Origin: Armillaria gallica
Taxonomy: Eukaryota; Basidiomycota; Agaricomycetes; Agaricales; Physalacriaceae
Assembly: GCA_037576215.1 (NCBI GenBank)
Contig: JBANDB010000003.1
Span: forward strand, 2,170,001-2,234,000
Length of the DNA: 64,000 bases
Direction: 5' to 3'
The notes under the pieces: model-generated
Databases searched by the model: none
Told to the model about the DNA's origin: nothing
The model's input: the letters and a program-made list of their open reading frames with translations, nothing else
Part shown: positions 27,924 through 37,791 of the stretch, one piece after another
Layout: each line of letters opens with the position of its first letter
Position numbering within the stretch: the first letter of the stretch is position 1
Made by a program: the position numbers and the translations under genes

Positions 27924-28850
27924 TCAGCAAGGTGCTAATTCTCCTTGATGAGAAGATCGTGTTGCAGATAGAAGTACGGCATTACGCAGCTTGATTCTCC
28001 AAGAAAGGACAACAGAATAGCTGAGATTCATTTTTGGAGCTTCGGGGCTGATCAGAGAATCAGTGAGAGGTTTTTCATTGATGTGGTTGTACTGAGGATC
28101 ATGGTCGTATGGTCTCGGCATTACCATCACTGTCAATCACCGCACTGCGCTTGGTTACTAGTACTGGTACTAGCTTAGTCGGCCCTTCGGGAACAACCGG
28201 CTCCGAATCCGTTACTTCCTTTCTTTTCCAGTTACCCCCACATCCGCGCCGAGACCTCAGACAAAACAGGCCACTCATTTTCGTTTCTTTCCCAGATCCT
28301 CGAATCATAGCAGCTGCATTGTCACGATCATGAAGCATATGTATCAGTTGATGTAGATGCACCTTGCGACACCCTTTTCCACAGCCTCTGTGTGACGTTG
28401 CGGCAAGAACAAAAAACCATCGTTCAAGAAGAGAGGCGGATCACATCACAGAGAGACAACGATACAATCAATTCGCTCAGAGTCAAATACGTCACCTCTC
28501 GGAAATGCGCGCTGGTACAATATTAACGCGAGTGTGCCTCACTCTGTTTCGTTAATATTTTGACTTGAACAACATGCATTAATGGTGCCACGAAACCGGT
28601 TCTGATAGGACACTAGCTAGGTCTTCCGGTAGTCATTTGGAGATCTCGGGACGTTTCCTTCCTGTTACCCTCTCGTGATTGCCCGCAGGTTCTCACGGGA
28701 CTACATGTCTGCTGTGGTTTCAATTCCGACTCGTCTCAAAGTTTCTTGCCTCCGTTGCTGGAAGTAGCAGGCTAGTTAAGCCTGACTTGTACAGCGACTG
28801 CGACGTTGCTGCGACGAACACTATTCCTATACAACCGCTAGCCTTCTCCC
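27924..28850 (-). repeat. Upstream part of duplicated segment (relic of an unrecognised gene)
   Basis: Read on the minus strand, this matches 53350-53760 and 55730-56470. Shared stretches include cttccagcaacggaggca, gagagggtaacaggaagga, gcatctacatcaactgata and ggaagtaacggattcgga. One frame (28362-28099) is open, but the flanking parts are not, so I treat it as the remains of a gene carried along with the membrane-protein gene. It keeps its CpGs, unlike the 56 kb copy. Confidence 0.6.
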
Positions 28851-29007
28851 TTGGCACACATATCGGTTTAATTCAAGTTTAACTTACTGGTCTAAAAGTG
28901 AAAAGGGACTCAACCATTTGTACCGTTTCATTGTGGATGCAAATCGGGGGACTCCTCTCTAACTTGGACACTGATACACATTACTGGCCGGCTTGGTCGG
29001 GCGCACG

Positions 29008-29137
29008 ACTGGCGCCTTGGATCCATTTGTTGCGGAGCATAGAGGGGGAATTTTGTATGAGAAACGGTCTGTCATATCTCACATCCCTTGTAGCGGCTTT
29101 CTGTGACCCATGTCCCCCGTCCTGCACAATTCTTACA
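29008..29137 (+). pseudogene. Fragment of VPS15 exon 1 plus intron 1
   Basis: About 130 bases match VPS15 read on its own strand (11704 down to 11571). Shared strings include actggcgccttggat, catttgttgc, gtatgagaaa and ggtctgtc. The match runs through the first intron and into exon 2, so it is a DNA-level copy and not a processed transcript. It has no start codon and no continuation of the gene. Orientation is opposite to VPS15. Confidence 0.8.
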
Positions 29138-29769
29138 GCTGCTTGCGTGCAATTTGTGATCTTGGCGACCCTTTTGTGCGCTCGAAGTCCCCAAAACCCG
29201 ATCTACGACGAAGTCCGAACCTTTTTTCATCACCCATAGAAGTGTTCCTGTCAACTGTCACATGTCAAGTCTTATGCAAACAGCTGTCAAGTTTCTACAG
29301 AGTTCCGTGCCTTTTATCAGCGAGCTCCTCAGCGTATTTTCTATGTAGGGCTATCCTCGCTTGCGCACTCATGTTGACCCCTCCAAAAGCAGATATTCTT
29401 GTATAGGGGAGCGAGCTTGTATCAGTTCAGTCTCGTCCTATGTCTCCCGTGCACAGCGCTTCGAACTTCACGTCTGGATCTGAGAGTCTCAGCTAAGCTA
29501 GTGGTCTCATCTTCTTGACTTGTCCGAGGGGGTTGGCCCAGGCAGGTTTCCAGAAGGATATTCTATCACGTGGTAGACATCACCCACGTTGGTAGTATTA
29601 CCAGCACCACGCGGGACTGAAATTCTTCTGTTTTTCCGTGTTGCTATATGCGCGTCGCTCGTATGGTATTGTCTAGACATAGGGCACTGCTTCTGATTAT
29701 CCTGGACAGCATTGTGCCTCTTCAGTAACATATAAATCTCCTCACGTTCGTTCTTACTTCCTAATCAAC
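29138..29769. other. Promoter region of the App1-like gene
   Basis: About 630 bases. A TATA-like sequence (acatataaatc) lies about 40 bases upstream of the ATG at 29770. A minus frame at 29731-29507 has no recognised domain. Confidence 0.4.
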
Positions 29770-31028
29770 ATGCGGTTCACTTCTATCTTCCTTTCCTGCG
29801 TTTTGGTTATCGCCTCGGCCACGCCAGTGACATACCGCTCATCTCTGGATGAGGTCCTTTTATTCGACGCGCCCGCCTTCCAGGACCCGGATAATACTTC
29901 TAACAGCCTCGTCAGCTTACAGGCCTTTGTCTATCTCAAGCAACTCGATCTCACGACCTTGACGAGTACCCTTACGACGTGGACATCAGGCAAAATCGGC
30001 AGTAGCATAGAAACGGCCTTGGAGAGACTTAAGTTGTTTGCCGCCGTTGGAGTGCCAGGCGTGTCGCTGTCGGTGGGTGTAGCAGAATGCAGCGAGCAAG
30101 CGACCCTGTCTGCTACATCGGGTCTGCCGGACCTCGGCCTGTCTGCGACGAACGCATCCCTGGGTCACTGCGATGGAGGAAATACCTTTACTGGGACGTT
30201 GCTCAACGCTGACGATGTGGTCACTACGACGATATTCCCATCTGGCACTAATGGGTTTGGGGTTATTTCCGGTACGCGTCCATTTAGGTTCATTTGATCC
30301 CGTGCTGTACTGAGTCTTGCTCCAGATATCGATGATACTGTTAAAGTGAGCCACGTTCTGAACACGCTTCAATTCATAAAGACGACCCTCTTCGACAATC
30401 CGGAGCCTGTTCCAGGTGACTTGCCAATTGCCTGTTTAGTCCTTCTTTTGATGCTCACTACATTTGATTTAGGCATGCCTGATCTGTACGCGTCTCTTAC
30501 CCAGACGCTCAACGATCCTCCATTCATCTACATCACGGGCTCTCCTTACCAACTCTTCCCATTCCTTCGCGATTTTTTGAAGGCATCTTTCCCCAAGAGC
30601 CGCGGTCCAATCTTTTCACAGAACGTGACCCTTGCAGATGTTTCCCAAGTCATCGATGTTCCCTCCAACCCCAATGACCTCTTGGACTACAAGCTTTCCC
30701 AAGTCGATCGCGTCCATGGAATATACCCGAACAAGTCGTTTTTAACCATTGGCGACTCAACACAGTCGGACCCAGAAGTATATGCTGAAGCGTAAGTCAA
30801 GCGTCATAACTAAACAGCGCACAGGCTGACTAGTGATCGTATTGCAGGTACAGGAAGTACGGTGACTTCATCCGATGTATTTGGATTCGCCGAGTAGATG
30901 GTGCCAACAACTCCAACGAGAGGTTTACTGCCGCTTTCAACGGCGTTCCACAAACCAAGTACAGAATCTATACGGATGATGAAATTCCTGGTCTTGCACT
31001 TATCGACGTTGCAGGAGGTTCATGCTAG
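29770..31028 (+). CDS. Secreted App1-like phosphatidate phosphatase domain protein
   Basis: The catalytic region of App1 (DUF2183), a Mg-dependent phosphatidate phosphatase of the HAD type. The motif VISDIDDTVKVSHV (DxDxT) is created exactly across intron 1. It is followed by PPFIYITGSPYQLFPFLRDF and a DHGxKxxxI-like YKLSQVDRVHGIYPNKSF, then IGDSTQSDPEVYAEAY. The protein begins MRFTSIFLSCVLVIASATP, a good signal peptide, so unlike yeast App1 at actin patches this one is probably exported or lumenal. Four exons with three introns (after VIS, after PVP, inside AEA). Stop 31026-31028. Single-copy in the window. Confidence 0.85.
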
Positions 31029-31544
31029 CTCGCAGTTATTATAATTATGTATTGTGTTCTTTATACCCTATTAATTACTATGTTTTTCGCAGATGACTTC
31101 GGTTCATTGGTCTTCTTTTCAGTCGCGACCCCTCGTCGCGTTCCAAGAACAGGATCGTGATTTTTAAGTCACAAGAGTTACGAAAAAGCGGCCGACCTAA
31201 TAATAGTGCTCGCTGCCAGACGTATTGAGCTTTTTTCAATTTAGTCTGAATACTGCATGACACGATCTTTTTTGACAGCAGATCTTACAGACAGTGATAC
31301 CCCCAGACTCGGGAATCTTCGGGAATCCTATGACATCTTTCGACGGTTTATTGACCTTCCATGACGTATAGATGTCGCGACAGCCTACAGGTAACATCGA
31401 ATGAATTTGGAATTGATCGATCCGCTTCCCCGCACTATCCCTTAGCCACGGCGTCTGGTCTGATTTTATCTGATAAACAATGAAAATCCGGTGAGATTCC
31501 CTGATCTGCGGGAATTCTCTTTCCCTCCTCTCACGCGCACGACG
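31029..31544. other. Intergenic upstream of ACC deaminase
   Basis: About 515 bases. No gene or strong motif is seen. Confidence 0.45.
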
Positions 31545-32651
31545 ATGGCCTTGACGCTCCCTTCCCCGTTTAACGAGCTCTCAAGGGAGTCTCTACTCTT
31601 CGGACCCTCGCCTATTCACACCCTCAACCGAATGACCGAGGACCTCGGCGGCGCGGTCAAGATTTGGGCCAAACGCGATGATTGCAATTCTGGACTTGCT
31701 TTCGGCGGGAATAAAACGCGAAAGTTGGAGTATCTTTTAGCGGAAGCTCTCGCCAAGGGTGCCGACACTCTAGTGAGCATTGGAGGTGTGCAGAGCAATC
31801 ATACGCGACAGGTCGCGGCGGTCGCAGCGAAATATGGGCTAAAGGTACATCTAATTATTGATGAGTTCATTCACTACTGATCTTCACGTCAGGCGAAGCT
31901 AGTTCAAGAGCACTGGGTAACTTGGGAAGATGTTGTCTACGACAAAGTAGGGAACCTACAGCTTTCGCGGTTAATGGGAGCCGAACCGCGGCTGGATCCC
32001 TCCACCTTTGGCATCGAACACAAACCTACCGCAGCCTCTCTCACTGCAGAAGTCGAATCCGAGGGCGGGAAACCATACTACATCCCCGCCGGCGCCTCTG
32101 ACCACCCCCTCGGCGGACTCGGATTTGCTCGATGGGCCTTCGAAGTTGCCGCCCAGGAAAAAGAACTGCACGTGTTCTTCGACACGATCATCGTATGTGC
32201 CGTGACTGGGTCCACCTTTGCGGGTATGATCGCGGGGTTCAAGCTTCTTGCCAAACTTGATCCCTCCTCACCACCCCGTCGCGTGATTGGGATCGACGCA
32301 TCTGCGAAGCCCGCGGAGACCAAGGCGCAGATTCTGCGCATTGCGAAGAACACTGCTGCGAAGATTGGGTTGAGCGAAGCGGATATTACTGAGGCGGATG
32401 TGGTTTTGGATGAGAGGTACCATGCGGGATCGTATGGCATACCGGATAAGCAGACGATCGAGGCTATAAAATATGGAGCGAGGATGGACGCGTTCATTAC
32501 GGATCCGGTGTACGAAGGCAAAAGTTTGGCCGGGATGATTGATATGATTAGAAAGGGAGAGATCAAAGGAGGGAATGTTCTCTACGCGCATTTGGGTGGA
32601 CAGTTGGCGCTCAATGCGTACTCTGACATGGAGAACAAAGTGGGAGCTTGA
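31545..32651 (+). CDS. 1-aminocyclopropane-1-carboxylate deaminase
   Basis: PLP enzyme of the tryptophan-synthase-beta fold that breaks ACC, the ethylene precursor, into 2-oxobutyrate and ammonia. [13 protein letters not shown] holds the PLP Lys, and [18 protein letters not shown] the Ser/Asn loop. [12 protein letters not shown] carries the Glu and [10 protein letters not shown] the Leu that distinguish true ACC deaminase from the closely related D-cysteine desulfhydrase, so ACC deaminase is favoured. One intron after YGLK; coding resumes with [11 protein letters not shown]. Length is about 350 residues, as usual. Start is the ATG at 31545 ([12 protein letters not shown]). It could lower plant ethylene or use ACC as nitrogen; that role is inference. 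Confidence 0.9.
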
Positions 32652-32954
32652 GTGCATTCGAACCGAGAAATCGATGTACTTGTAGGCTGATGGAGTAAAT
32701 ACTCACGTTCGCCCGTGTATCTTGGCCCAGGCATGAAAATGTAGTTAAGCGCACTTTCTTGTTCCATCGTTCGAACATTTGAATAAATGAAGCCACTTCT
32801 TGTTTTATCATTGCACGCCTCCCCTCCCCTCCTCTCCACCCGCCTAATCGTTTCACTAGTTCTATCATTGACAAAGCACCGTGGAAATCAAAGTCAGACT
32901 ACTTGTCCAGTGTATTTAGATTCGTTCAAGGAAAACTACACGACGGAGCTTGCA
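32652..32954. other. Convergent 3' flanks of ACC deaminase and HNH-like copy B
   Basis: 303 bases. Nothing else is seen. Confidence 0.45.
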
Positions 32955-34540
32955 TTATGAACGTAATACGACCAATCTCTCGCCTTTATGAGAGGTTTTT
33001 ACTTTCTTTTTACTACCATTCCGCCCGGCCTGGATAGACCAGCAGTTGGCTAACCATATCAGCATCGTCTGAGCTGTGATATTACACTGCTCAACTTCTG
33101 TCATTTCCGAGCTATACTCGAGGCTGACTTCATCCTTGTCCGAGTCCATATGATAGTTGGAATAAGAATCACTCTCCGTATCAGATTCATCATCAGATTC
33201 GTGGGACACAGAAGAACACGCCCGTTTTCTGCTCCCTCCCTGCTCCCTTGCTTTTCTCTTCTTGGGCGGTAAATCGCCTGCCACTCCTTCTATGATGTCG
33301 TAATATTCGGAGGTGCCGAAAAGATGGTAGAAAGAAATAATCGTTCGCAAATCTTGGAGCTGGGCCTGCGAAGCGTCCTGTTTTATCTTCCGAGGTTTGC
33401 GTTCACCTTGATGAGCATCACGCTTCGCAGGAAGTATTTGTGGATCCCAGCCATACACCTGGAAGAGAGGACAGGGTTTGTCGTGAATCCACAACGCTTC
33501 CTGTGGATGGCAGGTCAAAGTTTGCTCTAAACAAGGACAGGGAAGAAGCATACTCCCCGATATATCAACCACCAATATCTGTCATAAGTTTCGTGGAACT
33601 GGCTCTCCAACATCATGGCATTGACAGGCATTTCAACGTGGGGTAGCGAAGCCAACGTATAGCGCTTGATTGCCGGTATCGGAAATCGTACATCTAGAAA
33701 TCCCTCAGGCTCGCTACTGTCAGTTGGTTTCGTACACGGCTCAGGATATAAGATGTCGTAGATAGCATTTGAAAGTTCCGGTAGTACTTCGTATGCTTCA
33801 TTATTCTGTCCGCATTCAATGATGTGGCAGGCAGCTGGCAATAGGCAGCCGGTGAAGGGGCAGCATGCGTTAGGGTAATCCCGTTTGACAGATATAGCCC
33901 ACTATGAGATGAAGACTTCAGTTATGATACCCGCTATAGGCAATATGGATTATCTTACATCGCTAGGGTGCTGAAGACACACAACTTTGAGCGCCGCTTA
34001 TCATTACGGACCAGAAAATTTGACTTACATTTCTCTTATCCTCATCAGTCGATTTCATGTATAGGTTGGTTAGATTCACGGTGGGCAGCGAGCTCCTATG
34101 AAAAGGTAAACACAGGCCACATCGAAGCAACGGCATACATACCCCTCTACCTTGATCCATAGTATTTTCCCTGCAAGTTTCTTCAGCGGCATCGATAGCT
34201 CTTCTCTAGACAACTGACGCCCGGGCATTAGACAATGTTCAGGGTGTGCGCGGTGAAAGGTAAATCGGTACATGTTGTCTTTGCGCGGTTTCGAGTTAGT
34301 GGTTACATCTGAAGGGATATAAAAACCGCCCAAGGACCCCCGAGCGATATTCAGTAGAGCCTCAGCAGTGAAAAACGCCTGCGTATCGATGGGCATTGGT
34401 GAGGTCTGACGGGAACGCCAGAATTTCTCGATGCCAGGTAATAGAGGAACGGCGAATATGGTTTCCTTGTGGAGTTTGGTTCCCTTCCACCAGCAAGCGA
34501 CTTGAACACCTTTTGAATCTGACTCTGTCGAATATAGCAT
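32955..34540 (-). CDS. HNH-like family protein, copy B (intact)
   Basis: The one copy of three in which all exons join in frame. Order: MLYSTESDSKGVQVACWW; EALLNIARGSLGGFYIPS; WIKVEG at the first junction; exon 2 with LPTVNLTNLYMKSTDEDKRN; a 12-base microexon (H-P-S-D, 33959-33970); AISVKRDYPNACCPFTGC then AACHIIECG; MPVNAMMLESQFHETYDRYW; IYRG|EALWIHDKPCPLFQVYGW; QLQDLRTIISFYHLFGT; a basic/acidic linker; and TMLIWLANCW. The RDY...CPFTG...HIIE segment resembles HNH_2-type nuclease domains seen in large numbers in mushroom genomes; catalytic activity is unproven. Stop at 32955. Confidence 0.65.
33959..33970 (-). other. 12-base microexon of HNH-like copy B
   Basis: Read on the minus strand, CACCCTAGCGAT lies between gtgtgtcttcag and gtaagataa. 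It keeps the frame and is matched in copies A and C. Confidence 0.6.
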
Positions 34541-35073
34541 TGGTGATGAGAGATTGAAGGATGAGCGTCCGATTCAGACACCAGAGTTTCATTTATCGGT
34601 ACTCAGTCCTTAGTCATTGGTTTCACTTGCTGAAGCTGGCGTCGAGAAAGGGGTGGAGGACTAACTCGCTCTCCAGCGTTAAAATTCCTGTTGACCGTTG
34701 TCGTGGGTTGAACGAAGCATGGAAGTAATCAATTAATCACCGCTCGCACAGAGGTCTGCGGAGACCAGGCCCGGGTTCCGGTCACAGCCGATGCCGGCGT
34801 CCCTTTCCGAACATACAACCACGATGACCGTCATCATCATCGACAGTGAGCTCACCTCTTGACGTTGCTTGACGATGGGTACACTGATGTCAGTCTTATT
34901 CTTGGAGTAGATCTCACATAACGAGCCCTAGCTCGGTTGTCCTTTGGTGCAACAAATATACGCCTTGTGTCCTCTTGCTGTCTATGTGCTTCTTGGAACT
35001 CTCACTCTCGTCCATGTCGATCTATCTTTCATGATTTATATAATTGTGCACATACCCCTAATAGTGCTCTATC
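34541..35073. other. Promoter of HNH-like copy B and 3' flank of the oxygenase gene
   Basis: About 530 bases without a supported gene. 34800-34960 contains a short plus frame of low complexity. Confidence 0.4.
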
Positions 35074-36348
35074 TCAGCTACGCCCTTGACGTACACCACG
35101 CAGCCCACGTAGTCGACCGGGTACACCACGACGCACTGACAGGCCGCGACGTGACAAGGAACTATCTCCTGATGCCTTCTCAGTTTTCCCAGGCACAACT
35201 AAGATAGCGTAAGAAAGATACAATGTATCCCGTCGTTTCCCATTGGCCTCATTTCCAATCTCTTCCTCGCGATGCTGCCACCGAGTAGCGCTGTTTCTCA
35301 GATCCCAACTGTAGAATGGGACATCCTTGAACCATTCAAACCAGGTGCATTCGCTCTCGATCTCACGTCCAAGCCGAAGGTCCATATGTGCCTGTGTAAA
35401 CGGTTTGACTTCAGTGAAAAGGCAGTTCCGAGTCAGGCTATCTTCTTCGTCTTAATACTGCTCTTCAAGCAGCCTAGTGACAACCGGAATGACGCGAACA
35501 TTCGTCCCCTCTATCTGTCTTGCTGCCGACAACATCACTGCATCGTATCCGTCGAGCTCGTTTTCCGTCCCCATCGAATACTTGTGGCTGAGGGTGATCC
35601 TAAAAGGACGAGGAATACCCTGAAGGACAGGCTTAGCCTCCTCGACCTCGGCAGCAACACAGATCGCTGCCTCATTCGGATCCTCGGTGCTGAATAACTT
35701 GAATGCGATAATGGCCCGCGCACATCCCGGGGCCAGAGGTGTCACTTCATGTGGGACATCGGGATGAAATGCCACCCAACGACCCCCGTCGCATGCCATT
35801 ATTTGCCTTCTATGTGGAAGCTTTCCGAGCTGGACGCTAGATTCATACAGTCCGACGAGGTATATCCCCACCAGACCTTGTTCCGGGGCATCGCAATGAG
35901 CCGAGAAGTGACCGCCTTCCCCGTAGATAAGGATTTTATGGGGCTCGACACGCACATCTCCCGGGATGAATTTCTCTTTCCAGAACTTCGAAATCTCGTC
36001 TAATAACTTGGGCTCCACGGTGAATTCATCTGCTCCGATTTCTTCTCGCCCGTTGCGGACGTTGGTATCTACTTTGGGGTGGAGATCCGCGATGCCCCTA
36101 TATCCTGAGATAGTAGCGTTCTGGAGCCAAGATTGTAGTATGTCTTTGTTGAGCTGGCCGAATCTCCCGTTGAACTTGCAGTCTGGACGGGTTGCTTTGC
36201 GTGTGCTTTGGAACGTCGCTGGCCCAAGAATACCAAACGCATATGGTCTAAGCGCTTTAACGCCCGCCGTTTTCATGGAGGCGAGCTCGTCCAACGCTTT
36301 TATACCCTGTTCGTGCAGCTTGCGCCTTTGACCTTCTTCATTTGCCAC
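35074..36348 (-). CDS. 2OG-Fe(II) oxygenase-like protein with one in-frame TAA
   Basis: The first frame (36348-35452) encodes 298 residues from MANEEGQRRKLHEQG. The core GDVRVEPHKILIYGEGGHF is followed by AHCDAPE (HxD iron ligands), HPDVPHEVTPL (distal His) and ARAIIAFKLF (2-oxoglutarate-binding basic residue), the pattern of prolyl-4-hydroxylase-like dioxygenases. It ends at LLEEQY then TAA (35452-35454). The same frame stays open afterwards to 35074 and encodes ECTWFEWFKDVPFYSWDL and LYLSYAILVVPG. The paralogue at 42.2-43.0 kb matches these blocks and reads TAC at the TAA position. Either a recent nonsense change or readthrough is possible. No intron is needed. Substrate unknown. Confidence 0.7.
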
Positions 36349-36635
36349 ATAATAGGTTCGCTCGAACTGTAATAATTGGGGAACTGTAATGGAACCATGA
36401 CCCGTGGTTAAGCTCTAAGCCTCGCGGCAAATATCAGTAAGGACTGGTCTTCTACGCCTTGGATTACGGATTTAGAAGCCTTGTGTTGGTATGTCCGGCT
36501 GACTTTATAGAGTAAAAGGAGAATTAAATTTGGACGTAGGAGAGGTGGGATCCTTTCAAGCGCCCTCTATCGTTCATTGGGTAGTGTTCGAATCTAGTAC
36601 GCTCACCTCAACAATCTCTTCTCTTCTCAACGCTG

Positions 36636-37510
36636 ATGCCTCGCGAATTTCAAGATTCAAAACATCTTCGCGTCACTTGCTGGTGGCAACTTGCAAGGAA
36701 ATATTCTCCACAAGCAAACCGTATTCGCCGATCCTCTATCACATCGGATCCTGTAGCGTCCACCAGAGATTATTGATTGCCACCGATACCCAAGCTTTTT
36801 TCAAGGCAGAGGCTCTACTGAATATCGTTTGAATGTCCTTCAGCGGTTTCCATAACCCTCCGGATGTCCTCGCTGACTCAAACCTGCGTGACGACAACAT
36901 ATTTCGATTCACCTTTCACGGTCGACACTCTGAAGATAAACAAGAGCCCGAGTGTCAGCTGTCACAGGAAGACCTCTCGATACCGCTGAAGGAACCGGTA
37001 GGGAAAATACTTTGGATCAAGGTCGATGAGTATGTACGCCATTCCTTTGATACGCCCTCTTTTACCCTTTACAGGAGCTTGCCCCACATTGCGAATCTAA
37101 TCAACGTACACATGCAACCGACCGAAGAGGATAAGAGTAATGTAAGCTAAAACATTTGACATGTAATCACAAGCGACACTAATTGTGTGTGTTCAGCACT
37201 CCAAAGAAGTAACATAACTCTCTCCAGGCGGGTATCGTCATTGACGCCTTCATCTTATAGTGGGACAGGCTGTCAAACGTGATTATCCGAAGCATGCCAA
37301 CTCTCCCTTCACATCATGCCTGAACCCAGTCGCTACCACATCATTGAATACAAACAGAACCCCGGCGCGTACGAAGAACTAAGTGTCAGGGCTTTCAAAA
37401 AAAGTCATCCACGATATCTGCTATTCTGAGCTGCGCCCAGCTTACAGTAGCGAACCCGAGAATTTTCTAGACGCCAGAATTCCCATACCGGCAGAAATGG
37501 ACATTCAATA
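36636..37510 (+). pseudogene. HNH-like family, copy C (broken)
   Basis: Alignment by eye to copy B shows the same start (MPREFQDSKHLRVTCWW), a frame change just after CWW, an in-frame TGA after EALLNIV (about 36828-36830), FHNPPDVLADSNLRDDNIF, WIKVDE at the intron, SLPHIANLINVHMQPTEEDK, the 12-base microexon at 37197-37208, and AVKRDYPKHANSPFTSC. Beyond that the frame slips again, and the copy fades at PENFLDARIPIPA. Several independent lesions make it a pseudogene. Confidence 0.8.
37197..37208 (+). other. 12-base microexon of HNH-like copy C
   Basis: CACTCCAAAGAA lies between gtgtgtgttcag and gtaacata. Exon length and splice sites are kept even though the gene is broken. Confidence 0.55.
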
Positions 37511-37791
37511 GCGTATAATATGTGGCTCCAGTATGTGTTCCGAAACGCTCCAATTTAATGTGTATACACAAGTGAGATAGTACATAACGTATGGAAACCG
37601 AAGGTTATAGAGATAAGAAATCAGAATATAAGAGGATTGCATGGAAATGGGCTAACAATAAAATCATTTGCAACGACAGAACCTATCTCAAGTGACAGAA
37701 ACCTACGTACTCATCCTGCATCCTCTTTCTAAGCGGAAGATAGTTGTGCAAAGCAAGGGGCAGTTTTGGTTCAATACATGACTGGCTTGTG

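Noticed and set aside
36540..36620. gttcgaatc at 36587, considered as a tRNA B box
   Set aside because: No A box or cloverleaf fits upstream; it lies in the promoter of the broken HNH-like copy.
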